DNA from: Vicinamibacterales bacterium
GTDB lineage: Bacteria; Acidobacteriota; Vicinamibacteria; Vicinamibacterales; SCN-69-37
Assembly: GCA_030827135.1 (NCBI GenBank)
Contig: JAURFE010000001.1
Coordinates: forward strand, 338,569 to 402,568
Length of the DNA: 64,000 nt
Direction of reading: 5' to 3'
Made by a program: the position numbers and the translations under genes. A model generated the notes under the pieces. The model saw only the letters and a list, made by a program, of their open reading frames with translations. It was not told the DNA's origin and did not search any database. How positions within the stretch are numbered: position 1 is the first letter of the stretch; every line of letters begins with the position of its first letter. Positions 54,100 to 63,323 of the stretch are shown here, piece by piece.

Positions 54100-55186
54100 C
54101 CCTCTGGCACCCTACATGCTCTGGGCCAAGACCCGGACGCCGGCCGCCATCGATCTCGCAGGCAGCAACCTGCTGTCGTGCACGGTGGAGGATCTCCCCG
54201 GGGCTCGCGAGGCGCTTGCGTTGACCGCGCCGAACGACAACGGGTTCGCGCCGCTGCGCGACGCGATTGCCGCTCATGTCGGGGTGCCCGCGTCGCAGGT
54301 CGTCACGGCGACCGGATGTTCGGGCGCCAACTTCCTCACCATCGCCGCGCTCGTGGGCCCCGGCGACGACGTGCTGGTGGAGCAACCGGGGTACGACCCC
54401 CTCGTCGGCGCCTGCACATTACTCGGCGCTCGGGTCCACCGTTTTTCGCGCCCCTTCAATCGGCGCTTCGGCATCGACCTTGACGAAGTGCGATCGAAGC
54501 TGACCTTGCGGACGCGCCTGATCATCGTCACCAATCCGCACAACCCCTCGGGCGTCTGCCTGGACCACGACACGCTGGCGGGGCTCATCACGCTCGCGGA
54601 TGCCGCCGGCGCGTATCTGCTGGTGGATGAGGTTTACCTCGACGCCGTCAATCTCGCGGCACAGGACGCCGGCCGCGCCCTGTCCGCCACACGGCTTGAT
54701 GGCCCGGTCATCGTCACCAGCAGCCTGACCAAGTCGTATGGCCTCAACGGCCTGCGGTGCGGATGGGCGGTCGCGCCCCCGGCCCTGGTGCATCGTCTGT
54801 GGCGCGTCCGCGACCTCGTCGAGGCGGTCGGCAGTGCGGTCTCCGATCGACTGGGTGCGTTTGCCTTCACGCAGATGCCGCGCCTGCGCGAACGCACCTA
54901 CGCGATCGTCTCGGCGAACCTCGAACTGGCGCGCGGTTTCACGTCCGCACAAGTCAGGCTCGGGCTGGCGGCGCCGCCGTCGGCGACGGTCCTGTTTCCG
55001 CAGTTGCGCGGCGTGGAGGATGCCGAACCCTTTGTGAAGCGTCTCGCGGCGGAGTTCGGCGTCGCCGTCGCACCAGGACGTTTTTTCGACGCGCCTGATC
55101 ACTTCCGCATCAGCCTCGCCGGCGCAACAGCGCCGCTGGCCGAGGGGCTCTCCCGGATCGCCGAGGCGCTCCGCGCGGACGGCTGA
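54089..55186 (+). CDS. PLP-dependent class I aminotransferase
   Basis: A 365-residue fold-type I enzyme with the motifs TGCSGANFL (cofactor phosphate region), TNPHNPSGV, VDEVYLD, and the lysine K215 in SSLTKSYGLNGLRCGW. The final part HFRISLAGAT includes the substrate carboxylate-binding Arg. The ATG at 54089 lies inside the end of the APC permease gene. The pairing suggests that the permease and enzyme handle the same amino acid. Alanine- or aromatic-type specificity cannot be decided. Confidence 0.88.
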   Translation: MLTDPLAPYMLWAKTRTPAAIDLAGSNLLSCTVEDLPGAREALALTAPNDNGFAPLRDAIAAHVGVPASQVVTATGCSGANFLTIAALVGPGDDVLVEQPGYDPLVGACTLLGARVHRFSRPFNRRFGIDLDEVRSKLTLRTRLIIVTNPHNPSGVCLDHDTLAGLITLADAAGAYLLVDEVYLDAVNLAAQDAGRALSATRLDGPVIVTSSLTKSYGLNGLRCGWAVAPPALVHRLWRVRDLVEAVGSAVSDRLGAFAFTQMPRLRERTYAIVSANLELARGFTSAQVRLGLAAPPSATVLFPQLRGVEDAEPFVKRLAAEFGVAVAPGRFFDAPDHFRISLAGATAPLAEGLSRIAEALRADG

Positions 55187-55191
55187 CCCGC

Positions 55192-57758
55192 ATGTCCCGG
55201 AGACCCCGTCCCGCCATTTACCTCAACCCCGCCGAGGCGGCGGTCGCGCAGCGCGCGCGCCGGCACAAGTTCCACACCGAGGACGTACCGAAGCTCCGGT
55301 TGATCGGGTTTGCCTTCAACCCATCGGCGTCATCGTGCACAACTGGCTCGTGTTCGACACGCTGGAGTGGCGGGATGCGGCCCGGCACTCGGCGGTCCTG
55401 CTCGGCTACGCGTGTGTGGCCTGGGTGGTGCTCAGGTCGTACTGGGACCGGGTCCGCGCCGTCAACCTGGGCGACGTGTTCTTCGCACTCGATCTGGTGC
55501 CGATGGCGTACGTCGTGTACGTCACCGGCGCCGACCAGAGTTTGATGTGGTTCGTCTTCGCGGCCCGGGCGGCCGACCAGATGGCCATCTCGTTCCGACA
55601 CGCGCTGGTGTTTTCCCATCTGGCCACGGCGAGCTACGCCGGATTGATTCTGTGGGTCTCGTTTGGCGAAGGGCGCGACGTGCACTGGGCCGTCGAGGTC
55701 GCCAAGATCCTGTTCCTCTACATCCTGTGCCTCTACATGACGCTGTCGGCGCGCGCCGTGGCCGACCGCCGCCGCACGTTCGACGAAGCGCGACGGATGG
55801 CCGAACAAGCCGTGCGTGACGCCGACGACCGCCGCCGCGATCTGGAACACGCGATGACCCGGCTGGAAGCCGCCAACCGGACGAAGACCGAGTTCATGGC
55901 CACCGTGAGCTACGAAATCCGCACGCCCCTCAACAGCGTGATCGGCAACGCCGATCTGCTGATGGACACACCGCTCTCGATCGATCAGCGCGAAATGCTG
56001 GGGGTCATGCGCGATTCAGCCGAGTCCCTGACGCGGATTGTCGACGACATCCTCGACCTGTCGAGGATCGAGGCCGAGCGGCTGCCGCTCGAATCCATTC
56101 CCCTGCGCATCCGCGAGGTGGCCGGACAGACCGTGCGGATGTTCGCCGCCCGCGCCCACCACAAAGGCCTGACGCTTGTTTGCCACGTGCATCGCACCGT
56201 GCCCGACGTCGTGCAGGGCGACCCCCACCGTCTTCGCCAGGTCCTCACCAACCTCGTCAGCAACGCGATCAAGTTCACCGCGCAGGGCGACGTCACACTG
56301 CGCGTTGAGGTGGATGCCCTCTAGGCCTCCCGCGTCGCCCTGCGGTTCGCCATCCGCGACACGGGCATCGGCATTCCCAAGGCGAGACAAGCGGCCATCT
56401 TCGACGCCTTCACGCAGGCCGACGGATCGGACACCCGCCGCTACGGCGGGACCGGACTCGGTTTGACGATCGCGGCCCATCTGGTCGGGCTCATGCAGGG
56501 CCGCCTGTGGGTCGAGAGCGAAGAAGGCGCCGGCAGCACGTTCCGGTTCGTCGCCTGGTTCGGCACCCACGGTGGGAGACCGGCCACCGCGCCGTGGGGC
56601 GATCAACCGCTCCGCATCCTGGTTGCGCATGCACACGACGTGACCCGTTCCGCCATCGTCGAACTGCTGGCACCATGGCCGGGCGTGACGACCGCGGAGG
56701 CGGCCGGGGGCCGCGCGGCGATGGCCAGCCTCGAGGTGGCGGCGGCCGGTGACCAGCCGTGGGACGTCGTCCTGGTGGACGCCGGCCTGCCGGCGCTCGA
56801 CGGGTTTGAAATTGCCGAACGTGTCCGCGCCACGCCGGGCCTCGCACACCACGTTGTCATCCTGCTGCCGACAACGCAGTTGACCACGGGGGCGGAGCGC
56901 GCGGTCACGATGGGAGCGCGGTATCTCGCATTGCCGGTCGTATGGAAGACGCTCGCCGACACCCTGACCGCCCTCCTGGCCGGCCCTGATGCGCCGCACC
57001 CCGCCGTCACTGGACGACGGGTGTCCCACCGGCCATTGCGTGTGCTGGTGGTCGACGACCACGTCGTCAATCAGGCGGTTGTCTCTGCCGTACTGCGCAG
57101 ATGGGGGCACGCCGTGGCCACGGCGCTCGACGGCCGGGAGGCCGTGGACAAGTCGGCGGGCGAACCCTTCGATCTCGTCCTGATGGATCTGCAGATGCCG
57201 GAGATGGACGGACTGCAGGCGACGCGGCTGATTCGCGCGCGGGAACTCTCCCAGTCGTTGCCCCGGCTGCCGATCGTCGCCATGACGGCACGCGCCATGA
57301 CCGCGGATCGGGATCAGTGCCGGGCCGCGGGCATGGACGGATTCCTGTCCAAGCCCCTGGACCAGCCGGAACTCTTTGAGTTGCTCGAAGGGGTGGGACG
57401 CCGGATCAGTTCCGCCGCCCCCGGGTCCCCCGCGCCAGACCCCGCTGGCCGCCCGATCCTGCCGCTCATCGCGGACCCCGAGACGCAGCGGCATGTCATC
57501 GGACTCTTCCTCGACACCGCGCCCCGCCAGTTTGAACGCCTGCAGGCGGCCGTGGAGGCCGGCGATGCCGCCGTCATCGCCGCCACCGCCCACGCCCTGC
57601 GCGACGCCATGTCGCACTTCGCTATCGCGGACGTCTCGCACCTCGAGCACCTCGAGACACTCGGGCGCGAGGCGCGCCTGGCGTCCGCGCCGGCCGTGCT
57701 GGCGCAGGTGGACCGAGACATCACCACCCTGCTGACCGCACTGCGCGCCCTACAATAG
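55192..57758 (+). pseudogene. Hybrid sensor histidine kinase, broken (frameshift, His-to-Tyr, TAG)
   Basis: A multidomain kinase gene with three lesions. The N-terminus (LRLIGFAFNP) is in one frame, and membrane-like helices (IGVIVHNWLVFD) continue in another frame near 55310-55325. In the phosphoacceptor helix VSYEIRTPLNSVIGN the essential His is a Tyr (TAC, 55911-55913). After the N-box (NLVSNAIKFT) the frame stops at TAG 56322-56324 but runs on to the rest of the ATPase domain (IRDTGIGIPKARQAAIFDAF, GGTGLGLTIAAHLVG), a degenerate receiver, an intact receiver (VLVVDDHVVN, LVLMDLQMPEMDG, LSKPLD), and a C-terminal HPt domain (AHALRDAMSHF). Translation could restart near the ATPase end to make the two-receiver-HPt part, but no ribosome site is evident. 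The start follows the aminotransferase stop by 5 bases. Confidence 0.85.
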
Positions 57759-57762
57759 CGGT

Positions 57763-58707
57763 ATGTCACGATGCTCCCGCTCCCTGTGCGGCCTGCTTCT
57801 GGTCGCCGCCTCTGCGGCTGTCGCGTTTGCGCAGTCCCAGGCGTCCGCTGTTCCAGTCAACCGAGCGCAGTTGCTGAAAGATCTCCAGACGCTGTCCGCC
57901 GACGACATGGAAGGCCGGCTGGTCGGCACGCCCGGCGGTGCCAGGGCGCGCGCCTACGTCGTCGACCGCTTCAAGGCCAGCGGCATCGCCCCGCTGGGAG
58001 CCTCCTACGAACATCCCTTTGCATTCACGTCGGGTCGGGGCGGTGCCGCCACGCCACGCACCGGCGTCAACGTGCTCGGTGTCATCAGGGGCACCCGCAC
58101 ACCGGATCGCTACATCGTGATCACGGCGCACTACGATCACATCGGCGTCAGAAACGGCGCGATCTTCAACGGCGCGGATGACAACGCGTCGGGCACCGCC
58201 GCGCTGTTTGCCCTCGGCGACTACTTCACGGCGAATCCACCCGCACACTCGCTGATTTTCGCGGCGCTCGATGCGGAAGAAGCGGGACTGCAGGGCGCGC
58301 GGCGGTTTGTGGCCGACCCGCCGGTGCCGCTCGAGCAGTTGCTGATCAATATCAACATGGACATGATCGGGCGCGACGCCAACAACCTGCTCTACGTCGT
58401 CGGGACCCATACCCAGCGGTTCCTCAAGCCGACCATCGAACACATTGCGGCTGCGGCCAACGTCACCCTGCGCATGGGCCACGACAACCCCGACGAGAAG
58501 GGCGTCGAAGACTGGACCCGGGCATCCGACCATTTCCCGTTCTGCGAGGCGAAAGTGCCGTGCCTCTATTTCGGCGTCGAGGACTTTGAGAATCACCACA
58601 AGGCCACGGACAAGTACGAGACGATGACGCACGATTTTTATGTGCGGGTGGTGCAGACGATGGTGGTCGCCGTGAAGACGTTTGATGACAGAGGCGTGAC
58701 CCGGTAA
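57763..58707 (+). CDS. Exported M28-family zinc peptidase
   Basis: A 314-residue aminopeptidase-like protein with a signal peptide (LLLVAASAAVAFAQ). M28 metal ligands and acid are visible in order: HYDHIGVRNG, NGADDNASGTAAL, DAEEAGLQGARR, NMDMIGRD, and the late His in ASDHFPF. An N-terminal LSADDMEGRLVGTPGGARA segment is typical of bacterial M28 proteins. It follows the broken kinase by 4 bases. It most likely trims peptides in the periplasm; other M28 roles are possible. Confidence 0.92.
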   Translation: MSRCSRSLCGLLLVAASAAVAFAQSQASAVPVNRAQLLKDLQTLSADDMEGRLVGTPGGARARAYVVDRFKASGIAPLGASYEHPFAFTSGRGGAATPRTGVNVLGVIRGTRTPDRYIVITAHYDHIGVRNGAIFNGADDNASGTAALFALGDYFTANPPAHSLIFAALDAEEAGLQGARRFVADPPVPLEQLLININMDMIGRDANNLLYVVGTHTQRFLKPTIEHIAAAANVTLRMGHDNPDEKGVEDWTRASDHFPFCEAKVPCLYFGVEDFENHHKATDKYETMTHDFYVRVVQTMVVAVKTFDDRGVTR

Positions 58708-58712
58708 CCCCC

Positions 58713-59975
58713 ATGCTCCCCCCGGTGCCCCTCGGCGCGCTGGCCGCCGCCACGTTGGCGGGGCTTGCGGTTGGCGTGGAACGCCAGTGGAGCGGTCACG
58801 CGTCCGGGGAAAACGCACGATTCGGAGGCCTGCGCACCTTCACGATGATCGGCCTGGTGGCGGGCGTCGCGGGCTGGTGGATGACCACCGGCCTGGCCGT
58901 CGCCGCCGCCGTGTTGCTGTCGGGCCTGGTCGCCATCATTGCGATCGCGTATGTCGCCACGAGCCGGCTCGACATCGACGCCACCACCGAAATCGCCGCG
59001 CTGGTCGTCGTCGTCGCCGGCGCGTTGGCGGGGAGCGGCCAGACCGGACCGGCGTCCGGCATCACGGCCCTGACGGTCCTGCTGCTGGCGGAAAAATCCC
59101 AGCTGCATGGTCTGGTTGGCCGGCTGGGCGCGACGGAGTTGCGGGCGGGCGCGCGGTTCGCGGTGATGGCGACCGTGATCCTGCCGCTGCTCCCGGGGGA
59201 ACCACTCGGCCCATTCGGGCCCTTCGGCACCATCCAGCTGCGCCTGCTGTGGGCACTCGTTCTGTTCTTCTCGGGCTTGAGTTTTCTTGGATTCCTCGCG
59301 CGACGGGCGTTTGGCGCCAGGCACGGATACGCGATTGCGGGAGCCCTGGCCGGCCTGATGTCGTCCACGTCGGTGACGCTGACGTTCGCCCGGCTCAGCC
59401 GCGAACAACCAGAGAGCGGACGCATGCTCGCGGCCGGCGTCATGGGCGCCAACGTGATGTTGTTCCCGCGAGTGCTGCTGGCGACGGCGGTGCTCGCCCC
59501 GCCGTTGGCGCTGTCGTTGTGGCCGGCGTTTCTCGCCCCAGTGGCGATCGGCCTGCTGCTGCTCGCACGAGGCGTCTCGGCCGACGCGCCGGCGGGAGAC
59601 GCCCCCGAGGATCCCAACCCGCTGCAGGTCGGTGCCGCCCTGCAGATGGCCGTCGTCTTCCAGTTTGTGCTGTTCGTCGTGTCGCTGGCTGAATCCTGGT
59701 TCGGCTCCGCGGGACTCTACGCGTCGGCGGCGGTCCTCGGCCTCACCGACGTGGACGCCCTGACGGTGTCCCTGTCACAGCTGGCGACGTCCGGCACTGC
59801 GATTCCCGTCGCCACAGCCGCGCTGACGCTGGGCATCTTCACAAACACCGTGGTGAAGACGGGAATCGCGCTGGCCGTCGGATGCGGCAGGTTCCGCCTG
59901 CTCGCCACCATCGGCCTTGCGGCGATGGCGGCGTCGTTGGCAGCGGGACTGGTGGTGCTTACTTCGTTTCTTTGA
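58713..59975 (+). CDS. DUF4010 / MgtC-like membrane protein
   Basis: A 420-residue membrane protein with about 12 hydrophobic segments. The N-terminal half resembles MgtC/SapB: AATLAGLAVGVERQWSG, ENARFGGLRTFTMIGLVAGVAG. The C-terminal half is the DUF4010 part, with ALAGLMSSTSVTLTFARLSRE and an SAAVLGLTDVDALTVSLSQLA segment. Its function is unknown; MgtC-like proteins are linked to low-magnesium growth in pathogens, but that does not transfer to this family. The start is ATG 58713, 5 bases after the peptidase stop. It overlaps in convergent manner with the SPFH gene by 17 bases. Confidence 0.87.
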   Translation: MLPPVPLGALAAATLAGLAVGVERQWSGHASGENARFGGLRTFTMIGLVAGVAGWWMTTGLAVAAAVLLSGLVAIIAIAYVATSRLDIDATTEIAALVVVVAGALAGSGQTGPASGITALTVLLLAEKSQLHGLVGRLGATELRAGARFAVMATVILPLLPGEPLGPFGPFGTIQLRLLWALVLFFSGLSFLGFLARRAFGARHGYAIAGALAGLMSSTSVTLTFARLSREQPESGRMLAAGVMGANVMLFPRVLLATAVLAPPLALSLWPAFLAPVAIGLLLLARGVSADAPAGDAPEDPNPLQVGAALQMAVVFQFVLFVVSLAESWFGSAGLYASAAVLGLTDVDALTVSLSQLATSGTAIPVATAALTLGIFTNTVVKTGIALAVGCGRFRLLATIGLAAMAASLAAGLVVLTSFL

Positions 59976-60876
59976 AGACCTTCGACGCCATGGCGACCAT
60001 GCCGGCCACGTCTGAGACGTTCGCCGGAAGGATCATCGTGGTGCTCTTCTGCGCCAGTTCACCGAACTGCGAGACGTACTGTTCGGCGACACGCAGCTGG
60101 GTGGCTTCGACGCCGCCGGGCTGACGGATGGCATCGGCCACCTGGCGAATGCCTTCCGCCGTCGCCGAGGCCACCGCCAGAATTGCCGCGGCCTCACCCT
60201 CGGCTTCGTTGATCTGCTGCTGCTTGCGGGCTTCCGACGCCTTGATGACCTGCTGCTTCTGGCCTTCGGCTTCGTTGATGGCCGCGTCGCGCTGGCCCTC
60301 CGACGTCAGAATCACGGCGCGCTTTTCGCGCTCGGCGCGCATCTGTTTTTCCATCGCCGCGAGCACATCGTGGGGAGGCGTGATGTTCTTGATTTCGTAG
60401 CGGAGCACCTTGACGCCCCAGGCTTCGCTGGCCTTGTCGAGCTCGGCCACGATCGACTGGTTGATATTCATCCGCTCTTCGAACGTCCGATCGAGATCGA
60501 TCTTGCCGACTTCGCTTCGGAGCGTGGTCTGTGCGAGCTGGGTGATCGCAAAGCCGAAGTCGGAAATGCCGTAGGACGCCCGTTCCGGATTCAGCACCTT
60601 CAGATACAGGATGCCGTCCACGCCGACCTGCACGTTGTCGCGTGTGATGCAGACCTGCGCCGGGATGTCGAGCGCGATTTCCTTCAGCGAGTGCTTGTAC
60701 CGGATGACGTCAAAAAACGGCACCAGCAGATGGAACCCGGCGCTGAGGACCCCGGAGAACCTCCCGAGGCGTTCAACGACGTACGCGCTCTGCTGCGGCA
60801 CCACCACCGCCGTCTTGGCGATGACGATGATGACGAGCAGCGCAAAGACAATGAATACAATGACACCTTCGTTCAC
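59959..60876 (-). CDS. SPFH/Band 7 (stomatin-like, QmcA-type) protein
   Basis: A 305-residue membrane scaffold protein. An N-terminal membrane helix (EGVIVFIVFALLVIIVIAKTAVVVPQQSAYVVERLGRFSGVL) is followed by the Band 7 domain (DVIRYKHSLKEIALDIPAQVCITRDNVQVGVDGILYLKV) and a long coiled coil of Ala/Glu-rich repeats (MEKQMRAEREKRAVILTSEGQRDAAINEAEGQKQQ), ending in a conserved tail. Family members form ring-like oligomers on the membrane and bind FtsH-type proteases. It overlaps the NfeD-like gene by 4 bases, the usual pair. Confidence 0.93.
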   Translation of the reverse strand: MNEGVIVFIVFALLVIIVIAKTAVVVPQQSAYVVERLGRFSGVLSAGFHLLVPFFDVIRYKHSLKEIALDIPAQVCITRDNVQVGVDGILYLKVLNPERASYGISDFGFAITQLAQTTLRSEVGKIDLDRTFEERMNINQSIVAELDKASEAWGVKVLRYEIKNITPPHDVLAAMEKQMRAEREKRAVILTSEGQRDAAINEAEGQKQQVIKASEARKQQQINEAEGEAAAILAVASATAEGIRQVADAIRQPGGVEATQLRVAEQYVSQFGELAQKSTTMILPANVSDVAGMVAMASKVFKETK

Positions 60877-61322
60877 GAGCGGGCTCCTTCCGGTTCGATG
60901 TCGAGCATGAGGCCATCCACCCGGATGACGCGGACGCGGGTCCCCGGCGTCACCGCTGCGGCGGAGGTGTTTCTCGCAGACCAGGCGGCGCCGCGCACTT
61001 CGACCCGGCCGACCGACCCCGGCGCGAGCGCATCGTTCGCGATGCCGATTTCGCCGACCAGCGTGTCAATCTCCGGGCGCTGAGGATCGGGCTGCACCCA
61101 CTGCAGGAGCCGGGCGCGGAACATCACCAACGTCGCGACCGACAGCACCGAGAACAGCAACAACTGGACCCAGAGCGGCCCGGCCGCACCGAAGCCCGCC
61201 AGCACGCCGACGGTCAGCGCCGCGATGCCGAAAAAGATCACGTAGAACCCGCCGGCGGTGGCGAGCTCCGCCAACACCAGTAACAAACCCAGTACCAGCC
61301 AGTGCCACCAGAGGATTTCCAT
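60873..61322 (-). CDS. NfeD-like membrane protein
   Basis: A 149-residue protein with two to three helices (WWHWLVLGLLLVLAELATAGGFYVIFFGIAALTVGVLAG and LWVQLLLFSVLSVATLVMF) and a C-terminal OB-fold domain of the short NfeD class: LVGEIGIANDALAPGSVGRVEVRGAAWSARNTSAAAVTPGTRVRVIRVDGLMLDI. Partner of the SPFH gene downstream, with which it overlaps. It was chosen to start at ATG 61322. Confidence 0.9.
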   Translation of the reverse strand: MEILWWHWLVLGLLLVLAELATAGGFYVIFFGIAALTVGVLAGFGAAGPLWVQLLLFSVLSVATLVMFRARLLQWVQPDPQRPEIDTLVGEIGIANDALAPGSVGRVEVRGAAWSARNTSAAAVTPGTRVRVIRVDGLMLDIEPEGARS

Positions 61323-61364
61323 GGGACGCTCCGCTCGACATCATATACGGACTGCGCCCCGGGG

Positions 61365-61396
61365 TTCCGAAGTGCCGGAGTGCCGAAGTTCCGAAG

Positions 61397-61404
<8 letters not shown>
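61365..61404. repeat. 8-nt-period array (5 units) running into the tRNA-Leu 3' end
   Basis: TTCCGAAG, TGCCGGAG, TGCCGAAG, TTCCGAAG, TGCCGGGG, contiguous with no indel. The last unit begins at 61397, exactly the 3' end of the minus-strand tRNA, whose acceptor stem supplies TGCCGGGG. Confidence 0.85.
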
Positions 61405-61482
<78 letters not shown>

Positions 61483-61545
61483 CTGCCACAAGTGTACTGC
61501 GGGTTCGTCGTTCATCGGTTTCTGGTTCAAGGTAACGTGTAGCCG

Positions 61546-63234
61546 ATGAAGACCCTCGGCGCCCTCGTCACGTCATCCCTGCACAGCCGGCAGCAGCGCA
61601 CCAATTTCCGGATCCTCGTCAACCTGCTGCTGGTGTTGACACTGATCGTCGGCGCGTACACGGTGGCGTTCCATCTGATCATGGCGCGCGAGGGGCAGGA
61701 CCACTCCTGGCTCTCGGGGTTCTACTGGACGATGGTGACGATGTCGACGCTGGGGTACGGCGACGTGTCGTTCCACTCGGACCTCGGCCGCATGTTTTCG
61801 GTGCTGGTGGTCATGTCGGGCACGGTGTTCATGCTGATCCTGCTGCCCTTCACCTTCATCCAGTTCTTCTACGCCCCCTGGTTGGAGGCACGCAATGCCG
61901 CCCGCGCACCAAAGGCGCTGCCGGCCGGCACCAAAGACCACGTCCTGTTGACCCAGTACGGCGCCATCGATGCGGCACTCATCCGGCGTCTCGATCAGTT
62001 TCACATCCCCTATGCGGTCATCGTGCAGGACCTCGCGGAGGCGCTGGCGCTCCACGACCAGGGCATCACAGTGATGGTTGGCGACCTTGACGACCCGGAG
62101 ACATATCGAGCCGCGCACGCCGATCGCGCGGCCCTGGTGGCGACCACGCGCACCGACGTCACCAACACCAACGTCACCTTCACGGTGCGGGAAATCGCGC
62201 CGAACATCCCGATTGTCGCCACGGCATCCTCGCCGGCGTGTGTGGACAACCTGGAACTGGCCGGGTGCCGGCAGGTACTGCAACTGGGCGACCTTCTCGG
62301 GAAGTTTCTGGCGCGCCGGGTCACGGGCCGCGACCGCCGCGCACACGTCATCGGGGAACTCGACACGCTGCTGATCGCCGAAGCCTCGGTGGCGGGCACA
62401 CCGCTGGTGGGCAAGACTCTGCGCGACGCCCGGTTGCGCGATCGGTTCCGCCTGAACGTGGCCGGGGTCTGGGAGCGGGGTGCCTTCGAGGTGGGTCTCC
62501 CGGACACGACGCTGACAGAGACGAGTGTGTTGTTTCTGGCAGGGCCCCGCGACGCCCTCGATGCCTACGACGCCGAATACAGCGCCAGCGACCCAGGCAG
62601 GGCCTTTGTGTTGATCCTCGGCGGCGGCCGCGTGGGCCGGGCGACCGCTGAACACCTCGCCGCCACCGGCATCGACTACTGCCTCGTGGAGAAACTTGCC
62701 GATCGCGCGAGCAAACTCCCCCACACCGTCGTTGGGGACGCGGCCGAGATCGAGATTCTGAAGGCGGCCGGCCTCGACCGCGCGACGACCGTGGCGGTCA
62801 CCACGCATGACGACGACATGAATGTGTATCTGACCCTGTATTGCCGCCGGCTGAAACCCGGCCTGCAGATTCTCAGTCGCGCCACGCTCGATCGGAACGT
62901 CTCCACCCTGTATCGCGCCGGCGCCGATATCGTGTTGTCCTATGCGTCGATGGGCGCCAATGCGATCTTCAATCTGCTCCGTCGCCGGGATCTCGTATTG
63001 CTCGGCGAGGGCCTGGACGTGTTCCAGGTGGCCACGCCGACGGCGCTGGTGGGACGCACCCTGGCGCAGGCCGGCATTCGTGAATCGTCCCGGTGCAACG
63101 TCCTGGCGATCGTCAGGGACGGCAAGACCATGGCCAGCCCCAGTGCGCATGAGGTGCTGGAGGCCGGCAGCGACCTCATCCTCATCGGCGACCACCGGGG
63201 CGAGGAGTCGTTCTTTCGGAACTATCGGAAGTAG
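61546..63234 (+). CDS. Potassium channel with two RCK/TrkA-type domains
   Basis: A 562-residue channel protein. Two transmembrane helices flank a pore loop with the selectivity filter T68-L-G-Y-G-D73 ([14 protein letters not shown]). A first TrkA_N-like domain (about residues 125-260) follows, then TrkA_C ([34 protein letters not shown]), then a second TrkA_N with [25 protein letters not shown], which has the GxGxxG nucleotide site, and a last TrkA_C. This is like Kch/MthK-type channels with fused gating domains. It is divergent from tRNA-Leu. Confidence 0.93.
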   Translation: MKTLGALVTSSLHSRQQRTNFRILVNLLLVLTLIVGAYTVAFHLIMAREGQDHSWLSGFYWTMVTMSTLGYGDVSFHSDLGRMFSVLVVMSGTVFMLILLPFTFIQFFYAPWLEARNAARAPKALPAGTKDHVLLTQYGAIDAALIRRLDQFHIPYAVIVQDLAEALALHDQGITVMVGDLDDPETYRAAHADRAALVATTRTDVTNTNVTFTVREIAPNIPIVATASSPACVDNLELAGCRQVLQLGDLLGKFLARRVTGRDRRAHVIGELDTLLIAEASVAGTPLVGKTLRDARLRDRFRLNVAGVWERGAFEVGLPDTTLTETSVLFLAGPRDALDAYDAEYSASDPGRAFVLILGGGRVGRATAEHLAATGIDYCLVEKLADRASKLPHTVVGDAAEIEILKAAGLDRATTVAVTTHDDDMNVYLTLYCRRLKPGLQILSRATLDRNVSTLYRAGADIVLSYASMGANAIFNLLRRRDLVLLGEGLDVFQVATPTALVGRTLAQAGIRESSRCNVLAIVRDGKTMASPSAHEVLEAGSDLILIGDHRGEESFFRNYRK

Positions 63235-63323
63235 TGCCCGGCGCCGAGTGCGTGGCCGCCGCACGACGGCGGCGCACCTGGCACAGCGCACCAGGCACCA
63301 CGATCTGCGTTAGAGTCTTGCCC

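Noticed and set aside
4361-56324. Alternative genetic code with reassigned stop
   Set aside because: All three stop codons are involved and all other genes in the window use them normally as ends.
63250-63300. Terminator between the K+ channel and the AbgT gene
   Set aside because: Two GC-rich inverted repeats are present, but no T-run follows and the stems are short.
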